From: AWTP1-13 sp963770295
GTDB taxonomy: Bacteria; Pseudomonadota; Alphaproteobacteria; Rhizobiales; Hyphomicrobiaceae
DNA: 64,000 nucleotides
Assembly: GCA_963770295.1 (NCBI GenBank)
Contig: CAVYPA010000002.1
Coordinates: 1 to 64,000 of the forward strand
Reading direction: 5' to 3'
Below the pieces are notes generated by a model, which ran no database searches, had not been told where the DNA came from, and saw nothing but the letters and a program-made list of their open reading frames with translations. Of the stretch, positions 45,726 through 53,971 are shown in pieces; the stretch's first letter is position 1, and every line of letters begins with the position of its first letter. Position numbers and translations under genes: made by a program.

Positions 45726-45785
45726 TCAGGTTCTTGGTCCCCCGGCCCCCGTGACTTCGGCCAGGATGCGTGCCCAATCCACTAC
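45726..45785 (-). mobile_element. Tiny fragment of the IS481-like element
   Basis: Minus strand VDWARILAEVTG and its DNA match the N-terminal part of the fragment at about 41860-41800 (GAGTGGGCGCGTATTTTGGC) at most positions. Only about 60 bp remain, so the assignment is tentative. Confidence 0.4.
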
Positions 45786-45899
45786 GGCTCCCCTTGCACC
45801 GACCGCGACGCCGATCGCCGCAAAATATACCGGGCTGGCCCCCGGAACGGCTATACTGTGGTGCATAGTTAGACTGGGTTTCTCTGCCGCTTCGGTTTT

Positions 45900-46440
45900 T
45901 TGACCATGCGCAGATCCACTCCGACGGCCACCACGTCTAGCCATTCGGCTGCGCTAGCAATGTATCCCCTGTTGAAGCAGCATGCGCGTGGCCGGAGTTG
46001 CCGATTGTGGAGGCCTGTGGCACAGGTCCAGCTACGCAAGATCGATGTCGCACTCTTTCTCGGCTCCGCCGCGTTGGCATGGGCCGGCGAGTTGGAGCGG
46101 GCGATCGATGGGGCCGAACGCGCCCTTCGCATCAGCCCGTTTGATCGGCTGAACTATTGTGCCTTCATTGGCCCGGCTATGTCGCATCTCCTAAACGGCC
46201 GAAACGACGAGGCGGCGAATGCGGGACGCCGCGCTGTGCACTCCAATCCTGGGTTTAGCAGTTGCCACGCCGCCGCGCTCGCTGAACTCGGGCGCGTCGA
46301 TGAGGCCGAAATCAGTCGCCGCCCATATATTGGTGCTGCAGCCATCATTCAGCACGCACGGGTTCTGCGCAGCCCTTGCCCTTCCGACCACGTTGGCCAA
46401 TAGGCTCGCAGAAGCCTGGCGCGCGGCCGGTGGCGGCGAT
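45900..46440 (+). pseudogene. TPR region of an adenylate-cyclase-like protein, frameshifted
   Basis: ALFLGSAALAWAGELERAID then GAERALRISPFDRLNY and GRNDEAANAGRRAVHSNPGF are TPR units at the C-terminus of large cyclase/TPR regulators found in Bradyrhizobium. Near 46290 the frame shifts to LVLQPSFSTHGFCAALALPT and LANRLAEAWRAAG. The N-terminal catalytic or DNA-binding part is absent. Confidence 0.65.
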
Positions 46441-46555
46441 CGTCAACAGATCCGCCGCCGAAAAGGGCGCATTTCAGTATTCTGCGGCGTACGAACGGCA
46501 GCGGTACCCGCTCGGCGAATTCCCAGAGGGAAAAGGTTAGCTGGAACGCTGCTCA

Positions 46556-47347
46556 CTAGAATGTCACGCTCCAATTGATGAGACCGTAGGTGCCCTCCCC
46601 GCCGCCGATGCCTCCGGTGCCATCCGCGTTATTGCTACTGCCGGATACAAACTGGTGACCGACCGACACCGTGATCTCCGTAGGGCGGAACTGGGGTAGC
46701 TTAAGATCAAACGTGACGAAGCCACCGACACGTTGGGCATCAAAGTCCTCATCGCCGACGACGCTAGCCTCTGGTCCGAAGGTGAAGCGCCCGCGGTGAA
46801 GGCCGACCCTTGCCCTTGCCCAATAGGTGTTGAATGCGGTCGAGTAGTTACCCTCTAAGCGAAAGTAGTAAGGCAGTTCCTTTTCCGTTTCGATGCCTGC
46901 ACCGACCTTGAAACCCCACTCGGTGCCGCGCACTTCAGCCGTGGGATCGTCCGGCCTCAACCGGATGTTCTCATAGTCGACGGCTGCATAGATCTCGTAG
47001 TCGATGCGGTTGCGGCTGAACATGTAGCCCAGGCCCACATCGCCCTGCCATTGCCGGCCGTCGCCTGGATTGAGATCAAAATCGCCCACCGCTCCATAGG
47101 CACGGACAAAATATCCATCACGCCCCATGTCCCCGTTGAGGGCGACGATGATCCCTGAGTAGGCGTACCGGGAGTCTGTGACGACATCATAGCCTGAGAA
47201 ATAAACCCCCCGCTCGATTGGTTCGGCTTGGTTGTTGTTGCTCTTGCCGCCATTGTTTTTCATGCCGTCGGCGGCGGCGGGCTGGCTCAAGACGCCGAGA
47301 ACAGAAACGGCCAACGCCCACTTATAAAATGGCTTGTTGCAAAACAT
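46556..47347 (-). CDS. bcsS: Cellulose biosynthesis protein BcsS (outer-membrane barrel)
   Basis: 263 residues from ATG 47347 (GGGGGA upstream). Signal peptide ALAVSVLGVLSQPAAA. The mature barrel has RGVYFSGYDVVTDSRYAYSG, WQGDVGLGYMFSRNRID, EWGFKVGAGIETEKELPYYF and the ending LINWSVTF. BcsS is a predicted outer-membrane component of alphaproteobacterial cellulose synthesis. No other bcs gene is in the window, so it is an orphan copy or the cellulose genes are elsewhere. Confidence 0.82.
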   Translation of the reverse strand: MFCNKPFYKWALAVSVLGVLSQPAAADGMKNNGGKSNNNQAEPIERGVYFSGYDVVTDSRYAYSGIIVALNGDMGRDGYFVRAYGAVGDFDLNPGDGRQWQGDVGLGYMFSRNRIDYEIYAAVDYENIRLRPDDPTAEVRGTEWGFKVGAGIETEKELPYYFRLEGNYSTAFNTYWARARVGLHRGRFTFGPEASVVGDEDFDAQRVGGFVTFDLKLPQFRPTEITVSVGHQFVSGSSNNADGTGGIGGGEGTYGLINWSVTF

Positions 47348-47695
47348 CTCATGTCCCCCAAAAAAGCATTTTATGCCGGAGAACATGATTCGGGCCAAAA
47401 ACCTATTCATTTGCGAGGGATATCACGAAGAATGTTCCGTCCGTCGCCTCATCGCCACAACGACAAATGTAAAACCGTACGCTTCCGTACGTGCCTTCGC
47501 ATTTACCGAAGACTAGTTGCAGATGCACATTTAAAGTCCTTGCGCCGGCGCCGACACGTAGTTGGTAGAGGCCGGCGGGCCCTAACTCTGCCTACAGACC
47601 TTTGTCGATTGCTCGTCCTGGTTCTTTGGTAGTGCCCGCCTCGAGTTCGGGTGGCATGCTAATGAAAGCTCGTGCCCTGAACAGGAGAACGCACA

Positions 47696-47896
47696 ATGTG
47701 TCGAGTGATCTTTTTGGCGCTGTTAGTCGCTCTGCCGCTTTTGGCCCTGGGTCCTCAACCAGCGTCGGCGTGCTGGGGTTGGAGGTCTGCTGGGTACGGC
47801 TATTCCTCTTACGGTTACTCCTATCGACCCCGCTATGCTTATGCTGGCTTTGGTTGGCGTGGCTGGGGGTGGCGTCGCGGGTGGCGCCGGTGGTAG
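47696..47896 (+). CDS. Small secreted Gly/Tyr/Trp/Arg-rich protein
   Basis: 66 residues with CAGGAGAA upstream. Signal peptide VIFLALLVALPLLALG, cleavage after ASA. The mature ~40 residues are low-complexity aromatic and basic (SYGYSYRPRYAYAGFGWRG) and end in WRRGWRRW. No family is recognised. The composition suggests a surface-active, membrane-binding or polysaccharide-binding peptide (inference). Confidence 0.6.
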   Translation: MCRVIFLALLVALPLLALGPQPASACWGWRSAGYGYSSYGYSYRPRYAYAGFGWRGWGWRRGWRRW

Positions 47897-47971
47897 TGGC
47901 GGTGGAGTGATGCTGTGACCTGGAGGGCAGACGATCTTGCTCTCTGCCCTCCGTGCAATGACGGGTCTTCT

Positions 47972-48552
47972 ATGGCCTCAGATGCTCCACACCTCACTTT
48001 CCTGGGTTGGGCCGACAAGGGTGCTGCCATTGCCCTCACCGCCGCCCTTGCGCTGAGTAGTCTGCCACTGATCGGCAACGCGCGGTATCCAGCAGGTTGA
48101 CTGTTGCCAGTCTCGAGGGGTCGTGGAGCGGCGGCGGCACTGTATCGTTTGGCGGCGGCAAGGAGCAGGCGCGTTGCAAGGCGCGTTTCAGTCGGGCAGG
48201 CGCGCACAGCTATACGGTAAATGCCATCTGCGCCACGGCCTCCGGTAAAGCCGGCCAAACGGCCACTGTGCGCCAAGTCGGAACCAACCGATACTCGGGC
48301 AGATTTTACAATAGCGAGTATTCGATCTCAGGCGCTATCGACATTATTGTGCACGGATCGAGCCAGATCGTACGGCTGACCGGCGAGAGCGCATCCGGGG
48401 GTCTTAAATCTCAGTCGATAGCAGCCGTGGTGGCTCGATCAGCGCACGACACCCACGCGCAACACGTTGGAGCACGCGCCCCTCATAAAATACGCCTTGG
48501 TCACTTTTGGGAAATTAACGGAGGATTGAGTGCACGGAGCTCAGTGACGTAG
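47972..48552 (+). pseudogene. Secreted beta-rich protein, split by one frameshift
   Basis: MASDAPHLTF and the hydrophobic ALTAALALSSLPLIGNA make a signal segment that stops at 48100. One base shifted, LEGSWSGGGTVSFGGGKEQA, CKARFSRAGAHSYTVNAICA, RYSGRFYNSEYSISGAIDI and VRLTGESASGGLKSQSIAAV give a mature domain of ~90 residues with paired cysteines. I recall similar proteins in Rhizobiales (EGxWSGGGxV...YSGxFYN). The C-terminal 40 residues look like run-on. Confidence 0.55.
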
Positions 48553-49085
48553 CCGACAGGATACTGCGCTGTTATCAGCGGAGTCCGAAGGCCGACCGAA
48601 CTTGCAATTTCGCTCACAAAGCTGTTGCAGTTATGAACGACAAGCTCGTATTGAGTCCAAGTCCTGCGAAGACTGCGGACCTTGCTCACGAGGCGGAGAT
48701 ACGTCGCCTCGTTGACAGCAATTCGAAAGCGAGCGTCTGGTCGTCGTAGGAGATCTGACCGGGTGACGCCGAGCATTCCTGTCACCGGCAGACCAAATTT
48801 GCTCTGATAGTCATCCTCCGCGCTCCTCGGCATAAAGCCAACGACGACAGTCTGGCGTCTCTGCCCACTTGCATCGACGGTGCCAAGGGTGATGTAAGAG
48901 TGACCAAATCCGCCGATCTCGTTTCGCGCCCGAAACTCCAAATAGAACGATCTCGCGTCGGCAGTGATCGCAATGATGCGAGGCGGCTGCGTGGGTTCGT
49001 AGGTATCCTTGCCAGCCTCAGCTCCAGTCACAAGAAGGAGTGCCAGGCTTCCAAGAAACCAAGTTTTTGAGCTGAAGCAGGCCAT
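48501..49085 (-). CDS. Secreted papain-like (permuted NlpC/PPPDE type) protein
   Basis: 194 residues. Signal peptide WFLGSLALLLVTGAEA. The body has a histidine in GGFGHSYITLGTVD and the later block YELVVHNCNSFVSEIASSVG, an H...NC order seen in permuted papain-fold families. It may be a peptidase, amidase or inactive relative. Expected in the periplasm. The 3' end overlaps the run-on of the plus-strand pseudogene. Confidence 0.65.
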   Translation of the reverse strand: MACFSSKTWFLGSLALLLVTGAEAGKDTYEPTQPPRIIAITADARSFYLEFRARNEIGGFGHSYITLGTVDASGQRRQTVVVGFMPRSAEDDYQSKFGLPVTGMLGVTRSDLLRRPDARFRIAVNEATYLRLVSKVRSLRRTWTQYELVVHNCNSFVSEIASSVGLRTPLITAQYPVGYVTELRALNPPLISQK

Positions 49086-49269
49086 TCTTCGATGCTGGGG
49101 TTGAACTTGAGCCTTAGGTCCAAGCGTGCGCTTAATACCTGATTCGTTCCTCCCGGCGCAGATCTAGATCAATATGCGAGCCGGAAGCCTGGCATCATGC
49201 CCCTTGCATGAGAACCAGAGGCGTTATTTTCCTTCCGCCCCACGGCGCCATTTTCCTGTTCGGTCGCCC
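49086..49269. other. Short intergenic region
   Basis: Upstream region of the papain-like gene. No other feature is recognised here. Confidence 0.35.
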
Positions 49270-49520
49270 CGGGCGCCAACCATATGGCAGGAATATTCAG
49301 CCGGCACCGGATGCCTTCGGGAGAGAATAGGAGACGAGCCGTGCCGCTTCATATGACACATGCTCGGTAATCACGCCCCTGCCATAGCCGGAGTTGCTCG
49401 GAGCTTCCACAGGGGGATCGCCGCTTTCCAGCCATTCAAGGGTCAGCGGACCAGGCGCCTGCTTACTCGGTGCACAGTGCCAACGAACCGAAACCCGCCC
49501 CGGCCGCGCCGGCACGGGCG
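49270..49520 (-). pseudogene. HWE-type histidine kinase C-terminal fragment
   Basis: Minus strand: GRVSVRWHCAPSKQAPG, LTLEWLESGDPPVEAPSNSG and YGRGVITEHVSYEAA resemble the ATPase end of HWE histidine kinases (LxWxExGGPPVxPPxRxGFG). In a second frame GIRCRLNIPA supplies the usual last strand. The remainder of the kinase is missing. Confidence 0.5.
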
Positions 49521-49749
49521 CGTAAGTGCCGGAGCACTGGCGACTCGCCAATGCGCCGGTCGAGACCCAAAGGGGGTGTCAGCACCAACTTAATTTTGCC
49601 AAACCCGACGGCTTGACCGTGGACAGCTGCCGCGGCGCGCAGGATTGAACTACCCAAGACGGCGAGGACTACGGCTCGCTCTGCGCGACCATCGAGGGCG
49701 GACACGCCACGACTTTGGCCAATGATGCTCCCCTCGCAGGAGGGAACGC

Positions 49750-50239
49750 ATGGCCCGGGGACGCCGCCGCAAGTGCAAGTGTTGCCGAAGGTTATTCGTC
49801 CCCGATCCACGTAATCTGCGCCACCAATGCTACTGCTCGCAGCCTCCGTGCAGAGCAGCGAGCAAAGCCGCAAGCCAAGCCCGCTGGCTCGCCGAACCCA
49901 AGAACCAGGACTACTTCCAGGGGCCCGTGCACCTCGCCCGCGGCCAGGCCTGGCGAGCCCGCCATCCCGGCTATTGGCGCAAGGCCTCGCGCCCCCCTGC
50001 TGCGCTTAAAGACGTCTCAATGGCACAAGTGTTTGGTTCCAAAGGCAAAACTGGCGATTTCGTGCGCTCACCGCTACAAGATCTCTTAACGGCGCAACCC
50101 GCTGTTCTCATTGGCTTAATCGCTCATCTCGTGGGGGACACCGCTACAAGAGGACATCGTCCGCACCACCGACCGTTTGTTACGCCTCGGCCAAGACATT
50201 CTCGCCATGTCCGGGCGGCCGGCCCCAGCGCCGCCCTGA
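49750..50239 (+). pseudogene. IS21-associated zinc-ribbon protein, frameshifted
   Basis: MARGRRRKCKCCRRLFVPDP then RNLRHQCYCSQPPCRAASKA gives six cysteines of a zinc-binding module. SQARWLAEPKNQDYFQGPVH and WRARHPGYWRK follow. After five G near 50137 the frame shifts and PLQEDIVRTTDRLLRLGQDI ends at 50239. This passenger protein commonly precedes IS21-type genes in Rhizobiales. Confidence 0.65.
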
Positions 50240-50253
50240 CCGCGGAGGCGGTC

Positions 50254-50725
50254 GTGATCGACTACGAGACGTTCGCCAAAATCCACGACTGCCGCGATCG
50301 TCAGGGCCTGACCGCAACCCAGATCGCTCGCGCGCTCGGCCTCAACCGCAAGACCGTTGCCAAGTGGCTCGCGCGCCCACGTTTCGCTCCCCAGCAACGC
50401 TGCCAGCCGCGCAGCAGCATCCTTGATCCCTTCTCGTCCGACTGCTCGATGCACATCCCTACAGCGCTCAGCAGATCTTCCAGCGCGTGCGCGAGGAGGG
50501 ATACCGCGGCGGCGTCACCATCGTGCGCGACTACGTCCGCCGCATCCGGCCCACAAAGCTGCCCGTCTATCTCACGGGCGAGTGCGCTCAGATCGACTGG
50601 GGTAGCTGGGGCACCGTCGCCGTTGGCAATACCCGCCGCCGCCTCTCCTTCTTCGTCATGGTGCTCGCCTACAGCCGGCAAATGTTCCTCGAGTTCACAG
50701 TCTCGCAGACCATGGAGCATTTCTT
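50254..50725 (+). mobile_element. IS21-family IstA transposase fragment
   Basis: From GTG 50254: IDYETFAKIHDCRDRQGLTA then TQIARALGLNRKTVAKWLA, the IstA helix-turn-helix. After a shift near 50410, QQIFQRVREEGYRGGVTIV, AQIDWGSWGTVAVGN (first catalytic Asp) and RQMFLEFTVSQTMEHFL. At about 50725 it is cut by an IS3-type fragment. No istB remains. Confidence 0.75.
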
Positions 50726-51054
50726 GAGCTGCCACGCAGTGGGGCAGCGAGGCGTAGTAGGCTTGATCGGGCGTGCGCCGGTCAAGCGCTGAGTGCGGTC
50801 TACGGCCGTTGTAGAATTCCAGGTATCGGCCGATCGACAAGCGTGCCTCTGCCACGCTGTCGTATGCCCTGATGTACACCTCCTCGTACTTCACCGTGCG
50901 CCAGAAGCGCTCGATGAACACGTTGTCGCGCCACGAGCCCTTTCCGTCCATGCTGATGTCGATGCCGTTTCCTATGAGAAGCTCCGTGAACGCATCACTG
51001 TGCCACTTTCGCCTTGAAGGCCGGGGAGTGGTTCCGGCGCGCTCTCTTCTTCAT
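50725..51054 (-). mobile_element. IS3-family element with internal deletion, inserted in istA
   Basis: On the minus strand from ATG 51054, MKKRARRNHSPAFKAKVA is the OrfA N-terminus. It is joined within a few bases to the OrfB C-terminus: AFTELLIGNGIDISMDGKGS, WRDNVFIERFWRTVKYEEV, GRYLEFYNGRRPHSALDRRT and PDQAYYASLP. About 250 codons are missing between. Both ends are kept, so the element could in principle be moved by a full transposase. Confidence 0.75.
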
Positions 51055-51450
51055 GGTCTCTCCTGATTCGCGGGCGAATTCTGCCGCCGTCAGGCAGAAG
51101 TTCCACTTAACGCCCTGTGCAAAAAACCGAGTCCAGCTCTCAGTCATAGGCCGAAAAGGACCACAAAAGGAGGTGTGCAGTTCTAGCCCCGCTTCATTCG
51201 CTTTAGCCGCAAATCGCAGAAGCTCACCACTGCCAATGCGAAGGCCATCATTCGGTTCTCGGAAAGCCCAACAAGATTAGCCAGAGGTCCGAGCGAACTG
51301 TACTGAAGGGGCAATGTCCGAAAACACTGCTCCTTTTTTTTAGTCAGAGCACCGGAACCGCGCCGGCACGGGCGCAGGATTTGCAGTCGGCGACCTCGGG
51401 GTTTATCCTGAACCTGACTGACGCACCCCAACCTACGCAGCGTCAGCTAT
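51055..51450. other. IS-flanking sequence, no supported gene
   Basis: Includes the IS3 left end region upstream of OrfA. Other frames resemble nothing recognisable. CGCGCCGGCACGGGCGC at 51360 also occurs near 49505. Confidence 0.35.
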
Positions 51451-51451
51451 T

Positions 51452-51509
51452 GGCCTCGACAGTCCGCGCCCTTCTTCGCACCAGGGGTGTTGAATACGCT
51501 GTCGAGGCC
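51452..51509. repeat. GGCCTCGAY hairpin, copy 1
   Basis: GGCCTCGAC (51452-51460) and GTCGAGGCC (51501-51509) with a 40-nt loop. It is preceded by CTACGCAGCGTCAGCTATT, also seen before copy 3. Confidence 0.55.
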
Positions 51510-51627
51510 TTTCCCTAGAGCTACGCTCGCCTACGTGTTTCCCCGGACATTGCGGCTGTAGCTGCTACGCATTGTACGCTGAAGGTCTGACGTCTCTAGT
51601 CCGGACGGCGCCAGCGCTTCCGATCCT

Positions 51628-51660
51628 GGCCTCGATTGCGGCTCTCGCACCATCGAGGCC
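51628..51660. repeat. GGCCTCGAY hairpin, copy 2
   Basis: GGCCTCGAT (51628-51636) and ATCGAGGCC (51652-51660) around 15 nt. Followed by TCTTCATGTTGGGAT, shared with copy 3. Confidence 0.55.
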
Positions 51661-51793
51661 GTCTTCATGTTGGGATCCGACCTAAGGCAGCGGGTATCGT
51701 CGCTACTGAGAAGAGTAAGCAACCTTACCGTACCCGGCCGCTCACTCTGACTAAACTTGCGGCTGCTGACGCATCTACGCACCGTCAGCTACT

Positions 51794-51827
51794 GGGCCTC
51801 GACCTGCTGGATGCCGTGTCGAGGCCC
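51794..51827. repeat. GGCCTCGAY hairpin, copy 3
   Basis: GGGCCTCGAC and GTCGAGGCCC around 14 nt. On the minus strand it directly follows the stop of the small gene at 51833-51995 and so sits where a terminator would be. Confidence 0.55.
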
Positions 51828-51832
51828 CTCTT

Positions 51833-51995
51833 TCATGTTGGGATGCCCAGCCGCTTGCGCAGCGCCGTGATCTCGTTGATGGCGTCGCTCACACACCGGC
51901 CGACGTAGCAGTGGCTGGGTCCTCCTGTGCAGGTCTCTCAGGCGCACGAGAATATCGTTTTCCACAGTCACCGGGACTCTCAAGCGCTTCGCCAT
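51833..51995 (-). pseudogene. Small Bradyrhizobium-type protein, frameshifted
   Basis: ATG 51995: MAKRLRVPVTVENDILVRLR then DLHRRTQ. After a shift near 51910 it continues VSDAINEITALRKRLGIPT and stops at 51833. Joined, it is a ~54-residue cytoplasmic peptide with an arginine-rich helix. The 3' end LGIPT-stop plus hairpin is echoed at 51660-51680, where a second copy has lost its body. Confidence 0.55.
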
Positions 51996-52039
51996 GGAAC
52001 CCCACTCAACGTAGCGTGTTTCTTGGGCAGATGCGGCGC

Positions 52040-52077
52040 GCGGGCCTAGGTCTACCCCTTCCCCCACCTAGGCCCGC
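52040..52077 (+). terminator. Rho-independent terminator-like hairpin
   Basis: GCGGGCCTAGGT (52040-52051) and ACCTAGGCCCGC (52066-52077), a perfect 12-bp stem followed by five T (52078-52082). No intact plus-strand gene precedes it. Confidence 0.6.
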
Positions 52078-52126
52078 TTTTTCGCTCTCCGATCGGGATG
52101 CTGCGCCACTTCGATTCCTTAGGGCG

Positions 52127-52288
52127 CTAGTCATCACCTGTGAGGCCGCGGCGGTCGGGCTTGACCACGGCCAGCTTGCAATTCCGCCCGTGCATGCTGG
52201 CGAGAGCTTCCGGAGCCTTCAACTCCCGGACGGTCTGGCCGTCATGTTCCCAACCGTTGGCGTCCTTGCTCTTGCTGCGATTCTACCC
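52127..52288 (-). other. Small open frame, possible gene remnant
   Basis: Minus strand reads KDANGWEHDGQTVRELKAPE then ALASMHGRNCKLAVVKPDRR and GLTGDD before a stop at 52127. Composition is protein-like but there is no clear start and no known family. Confidence 0.3.
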
Positions 52289-52343
52289 AGCCCTTCAGCG
52301 CCTATTCGTTGAAGCCGACGATGAAAGCGTACACGGCCCTTCA

Positions 52344-52445
52344 TCAGCCCTTCCACATCACCCAGGTAATCAGCAGCACGCCGATGACGAGTGGCCCTAC
52401 GGTAGCCAGCAAATTCCAATCCAGGCTATGCAGGGTTTCAGGCAC
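52344..52445 (-). CDS. 33-residue membrane microprotein (module copy 2)
   Basis: GTG 52445 with GAAGAG close upstream encodes VPETLHSLDWNLLATVGPL, VIGVLLITWVMWKG and stop: one membrane helix with a short amphipathic start. The coding part and ~85 bp upstream (to about 52530) match 42760-42942 in inverted orientation; this copy is intact, the other has lost a base. Conservation of both coding and upstream sequence argues that it is a real small gene. Confidence 0.55.
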   Translation of the reverse strand: MPETLHSLDWNLLATVGPLVIGVLLITWVMWKG

Positions 52446-52530
52446 CTCTTCACCTACAGCATCGCGCGCTTGTCGACAGACACAGCTTCGTCAAATTTTT
52501 CCCTGCGAAACATTTGTAGGGTGTCCCGAG
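52446..52530 (-). repeat. Upstream part of microprotein module, copy 2
   Basis: ACACCCTACAAATGTTTCGC and the following ~65 bp match 42766-42847 at about 85% by eye. It may contain the promoter and a leader peptide that differs in frame between copies. Confidence 0.5.
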
Positions 52531-52593
52531 TTCATTTGACCGCAAGTGTGAGTGTGTAGCCTCCCCTCGGTAATGCGTAGGTGACGAGCACAG

Positions 52594-52627
52594 CGGCCCG
52601 GGCTTCATAGACCAAGCGCCCGGGCCG
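52594..52627 (+). terminator. GC-rich hairpin
   Basis: CGGCCCGGGC (52594-52603) and GCCCGGGCCG (52618-52627), perfect 10-bp stem, then TCACTTTT. A terminator in the plus direction or a structural repeat. Confidence 0.45.
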
Positions 52628-52741
52628 TCACTTTTCATACCTTCGGCTTGCTGGTGTGACCCACGCCGCTGCCGCACGTATGAAGGACGTGCCGGCCGCC
52701 GTTAAGGGTTCGAACGGGCCGCCCTTATCGTAGCGGCGGCG

Positions 52742-52891
52742 ATGTCGCATACGCTGCCGGCGGCCGCGAATTCAGGGGTCGCTGGCAATGTCAAAGGTGC
52801 TGTCGACAAGTCCGTCAAAGACCAACCCAAGACGACATTGGTTGCCGCCGCCGTCGTGGGCTTTGTTCTTGGGGTTTTGTGGAAATCATAA
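52742..52891 (+). CDS. Short YqjD/ElaB (DUF883)-like C-terminal peptide
   Basis: 49 residues: MSHTLPAAANSGVAGNVKGA, then DKSVKDQPKTTLVAAAVVGF and VLGVLWKS. The DQPxTxLxxAxxxGFxLGxLW ending is that of the membrane-anchored, ribosome-associated YqjD/ElaB/DUF883 proteins, but the usual helical N-domain (about 60 residues) is absent. It may be truncated or a genuine short form. The stress-type genes at 53101 and 53390 follow. Confidence 0.55.
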   Translation: MSHTLPAAANSGVAGNVKGAVDKSVKDQPKTTLVAAAVVGFVLGVLWKS

Positions 52892-53100
52892 CTGCAAGGA
52901 GTCGGCTAGGCCGGTGGACTGATCAATGGTGCAGCTAGCATCAGATAAATTGGGTGCGGACGTAAAGACATCCATTGAAACTGCATAGGCAGGCTGTCAA
53001 CTTTGGCTGCCAAGAACCCTCCAAATAACCGGCTTAATTTTGGAACGCCATCAAAGGCCTAGCGTTGGTCTGCCGATGTCCGACCAATGGAGCATAGTTC

Positions 53101-53379
53101 ATGTCATGCAAGGATGTTTTGATCGCTATCTTCCTGGTGCTTGTCAGCACGAGTCTTGCTAAAGCTCAGACGCCTCCCGCAACCGAGAAGAATGCACCTG
53201 CCGCAGGGGCTAACAGCTTTACGGAATTCCAAGCGAAAGACCGTATCGAAAAGGCTGGCTTTACCGAGGTCACGAGTCTCCGCAAGGACGATCAGGGGAT
53301 TTGGCGCGCCAATGCGAAGCAAGGCGGCAAACAAGTGGCTGTCTCGCTCGACTTCCGCGGCAACGTAGCTGCGCAGTGA
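53101..53379 (+). CDS. Secreted PepSY-like small protein
   Basis: 92 residues. Signal peptide VLIAIFLVLVSTSLAKAQ. The mature domain AKDRIEKAGFTEVTSLRKDD, GIWRANAKQGGKQVAVSLD, RGNVAAQ fits the PepSY-like fold (helix then three strands with W-x-A) found in many alphaproteobacterial periplasmic proteins. Ten bases separate it from the next gene; the two are an operon. Confidence 0.7.
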   Translation: MSCKDVLIAIFLVLVSTSLAKAQTPPATEKNAPAAGANSFTEFQAKDRIEKAGFTEVTSLRKDDQGIWRANAKQGGKQVAVSLDFRGNVAAQ

Positions 53380-53389
53380 GGAATCATCC

Positions 53390-53971
53390 ATGACACGCAC
53401 AGTATCCAAGCTCTACGACAGCTACAGTCAGGCTCAGCGCGCGGTCGAAGCGCTCGAGAGCGCCGGGTTTACACCTTCTGAGGTGAGCCTTGTGAGCCGG
53501 TACCGGGATGAAGATGCCCTAGCGGACGATGCGTCCGGCGCTGCGACTGGGGCGACAGCCGGGGCGGTCGCGGGCGGTACAGCTGGCTTGCTCGCAGCAC
53601 TGGGAGTAATCGCTATTCCGGGCATCGGTCCTTTGGTGGCCGCCGGCGTTCTGGCTACTACGCTCGCAGGTGCAGCGGGTGGGGGCGTCGTGGGCGGCAT
53701 CTTGGGTGCACTGACCGATTATGGAGTGAGCGAGCAGGATGCCCACGTTTACTCGGAAGCTTTGCGCCGTGGCGGTTCCCTGGTGACCGTGCGCACAGAT
53801 GACGCCAGAGCCGCGCAGGCAGATGCGATCCTCAACTCACAACGGCCTGTCGACATCGGACAGCGCCGCGAGGCCTATGCTAAGTCAGGTTGGTCGCAAT
53901 ACGATCCAGCTTCCAAGGGCTACACTGCGGAGGAAATCCGGCGCGAGCGTGAACGCTATCTGCGCGGTTAG
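53390..53971 (+). CDS. YflT/GsiB-type general stress protein with glycine-zipper
   Basis: 193 residues. SKLYDSYSQAQRAVEALESA and GFTPSEVSLVSR form the N-terminal ferredoxin-like half of general stress protein 17M (YflT). A long Gly/Ala hydrophobic hairpin (about 50-110) follows, then DYGVSEQDAHVYSEALRRG and VTVRTDDARAAQADAIL. Likely membrane-associated and stress-induced. A short C-terminal tail ends RRERERYLRG. Confidence 0.8.
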   Translation: MTRTVSKLYDSYSQAQRAVEALESAGFTPSEVSLVSRYRDEDALADDASGAATGATAGAVAGGTAGLLAALGVIAIPGIGPLVAAGVLATTLAGAAGGGVVGGILGALTDYGVSEQDAHVYSEALRRGGSLVTVRTDDARAAQADAILNSQRPVDIGQRREAYAKSGWSQYDPASKGYTAEEIRRERERYLRG

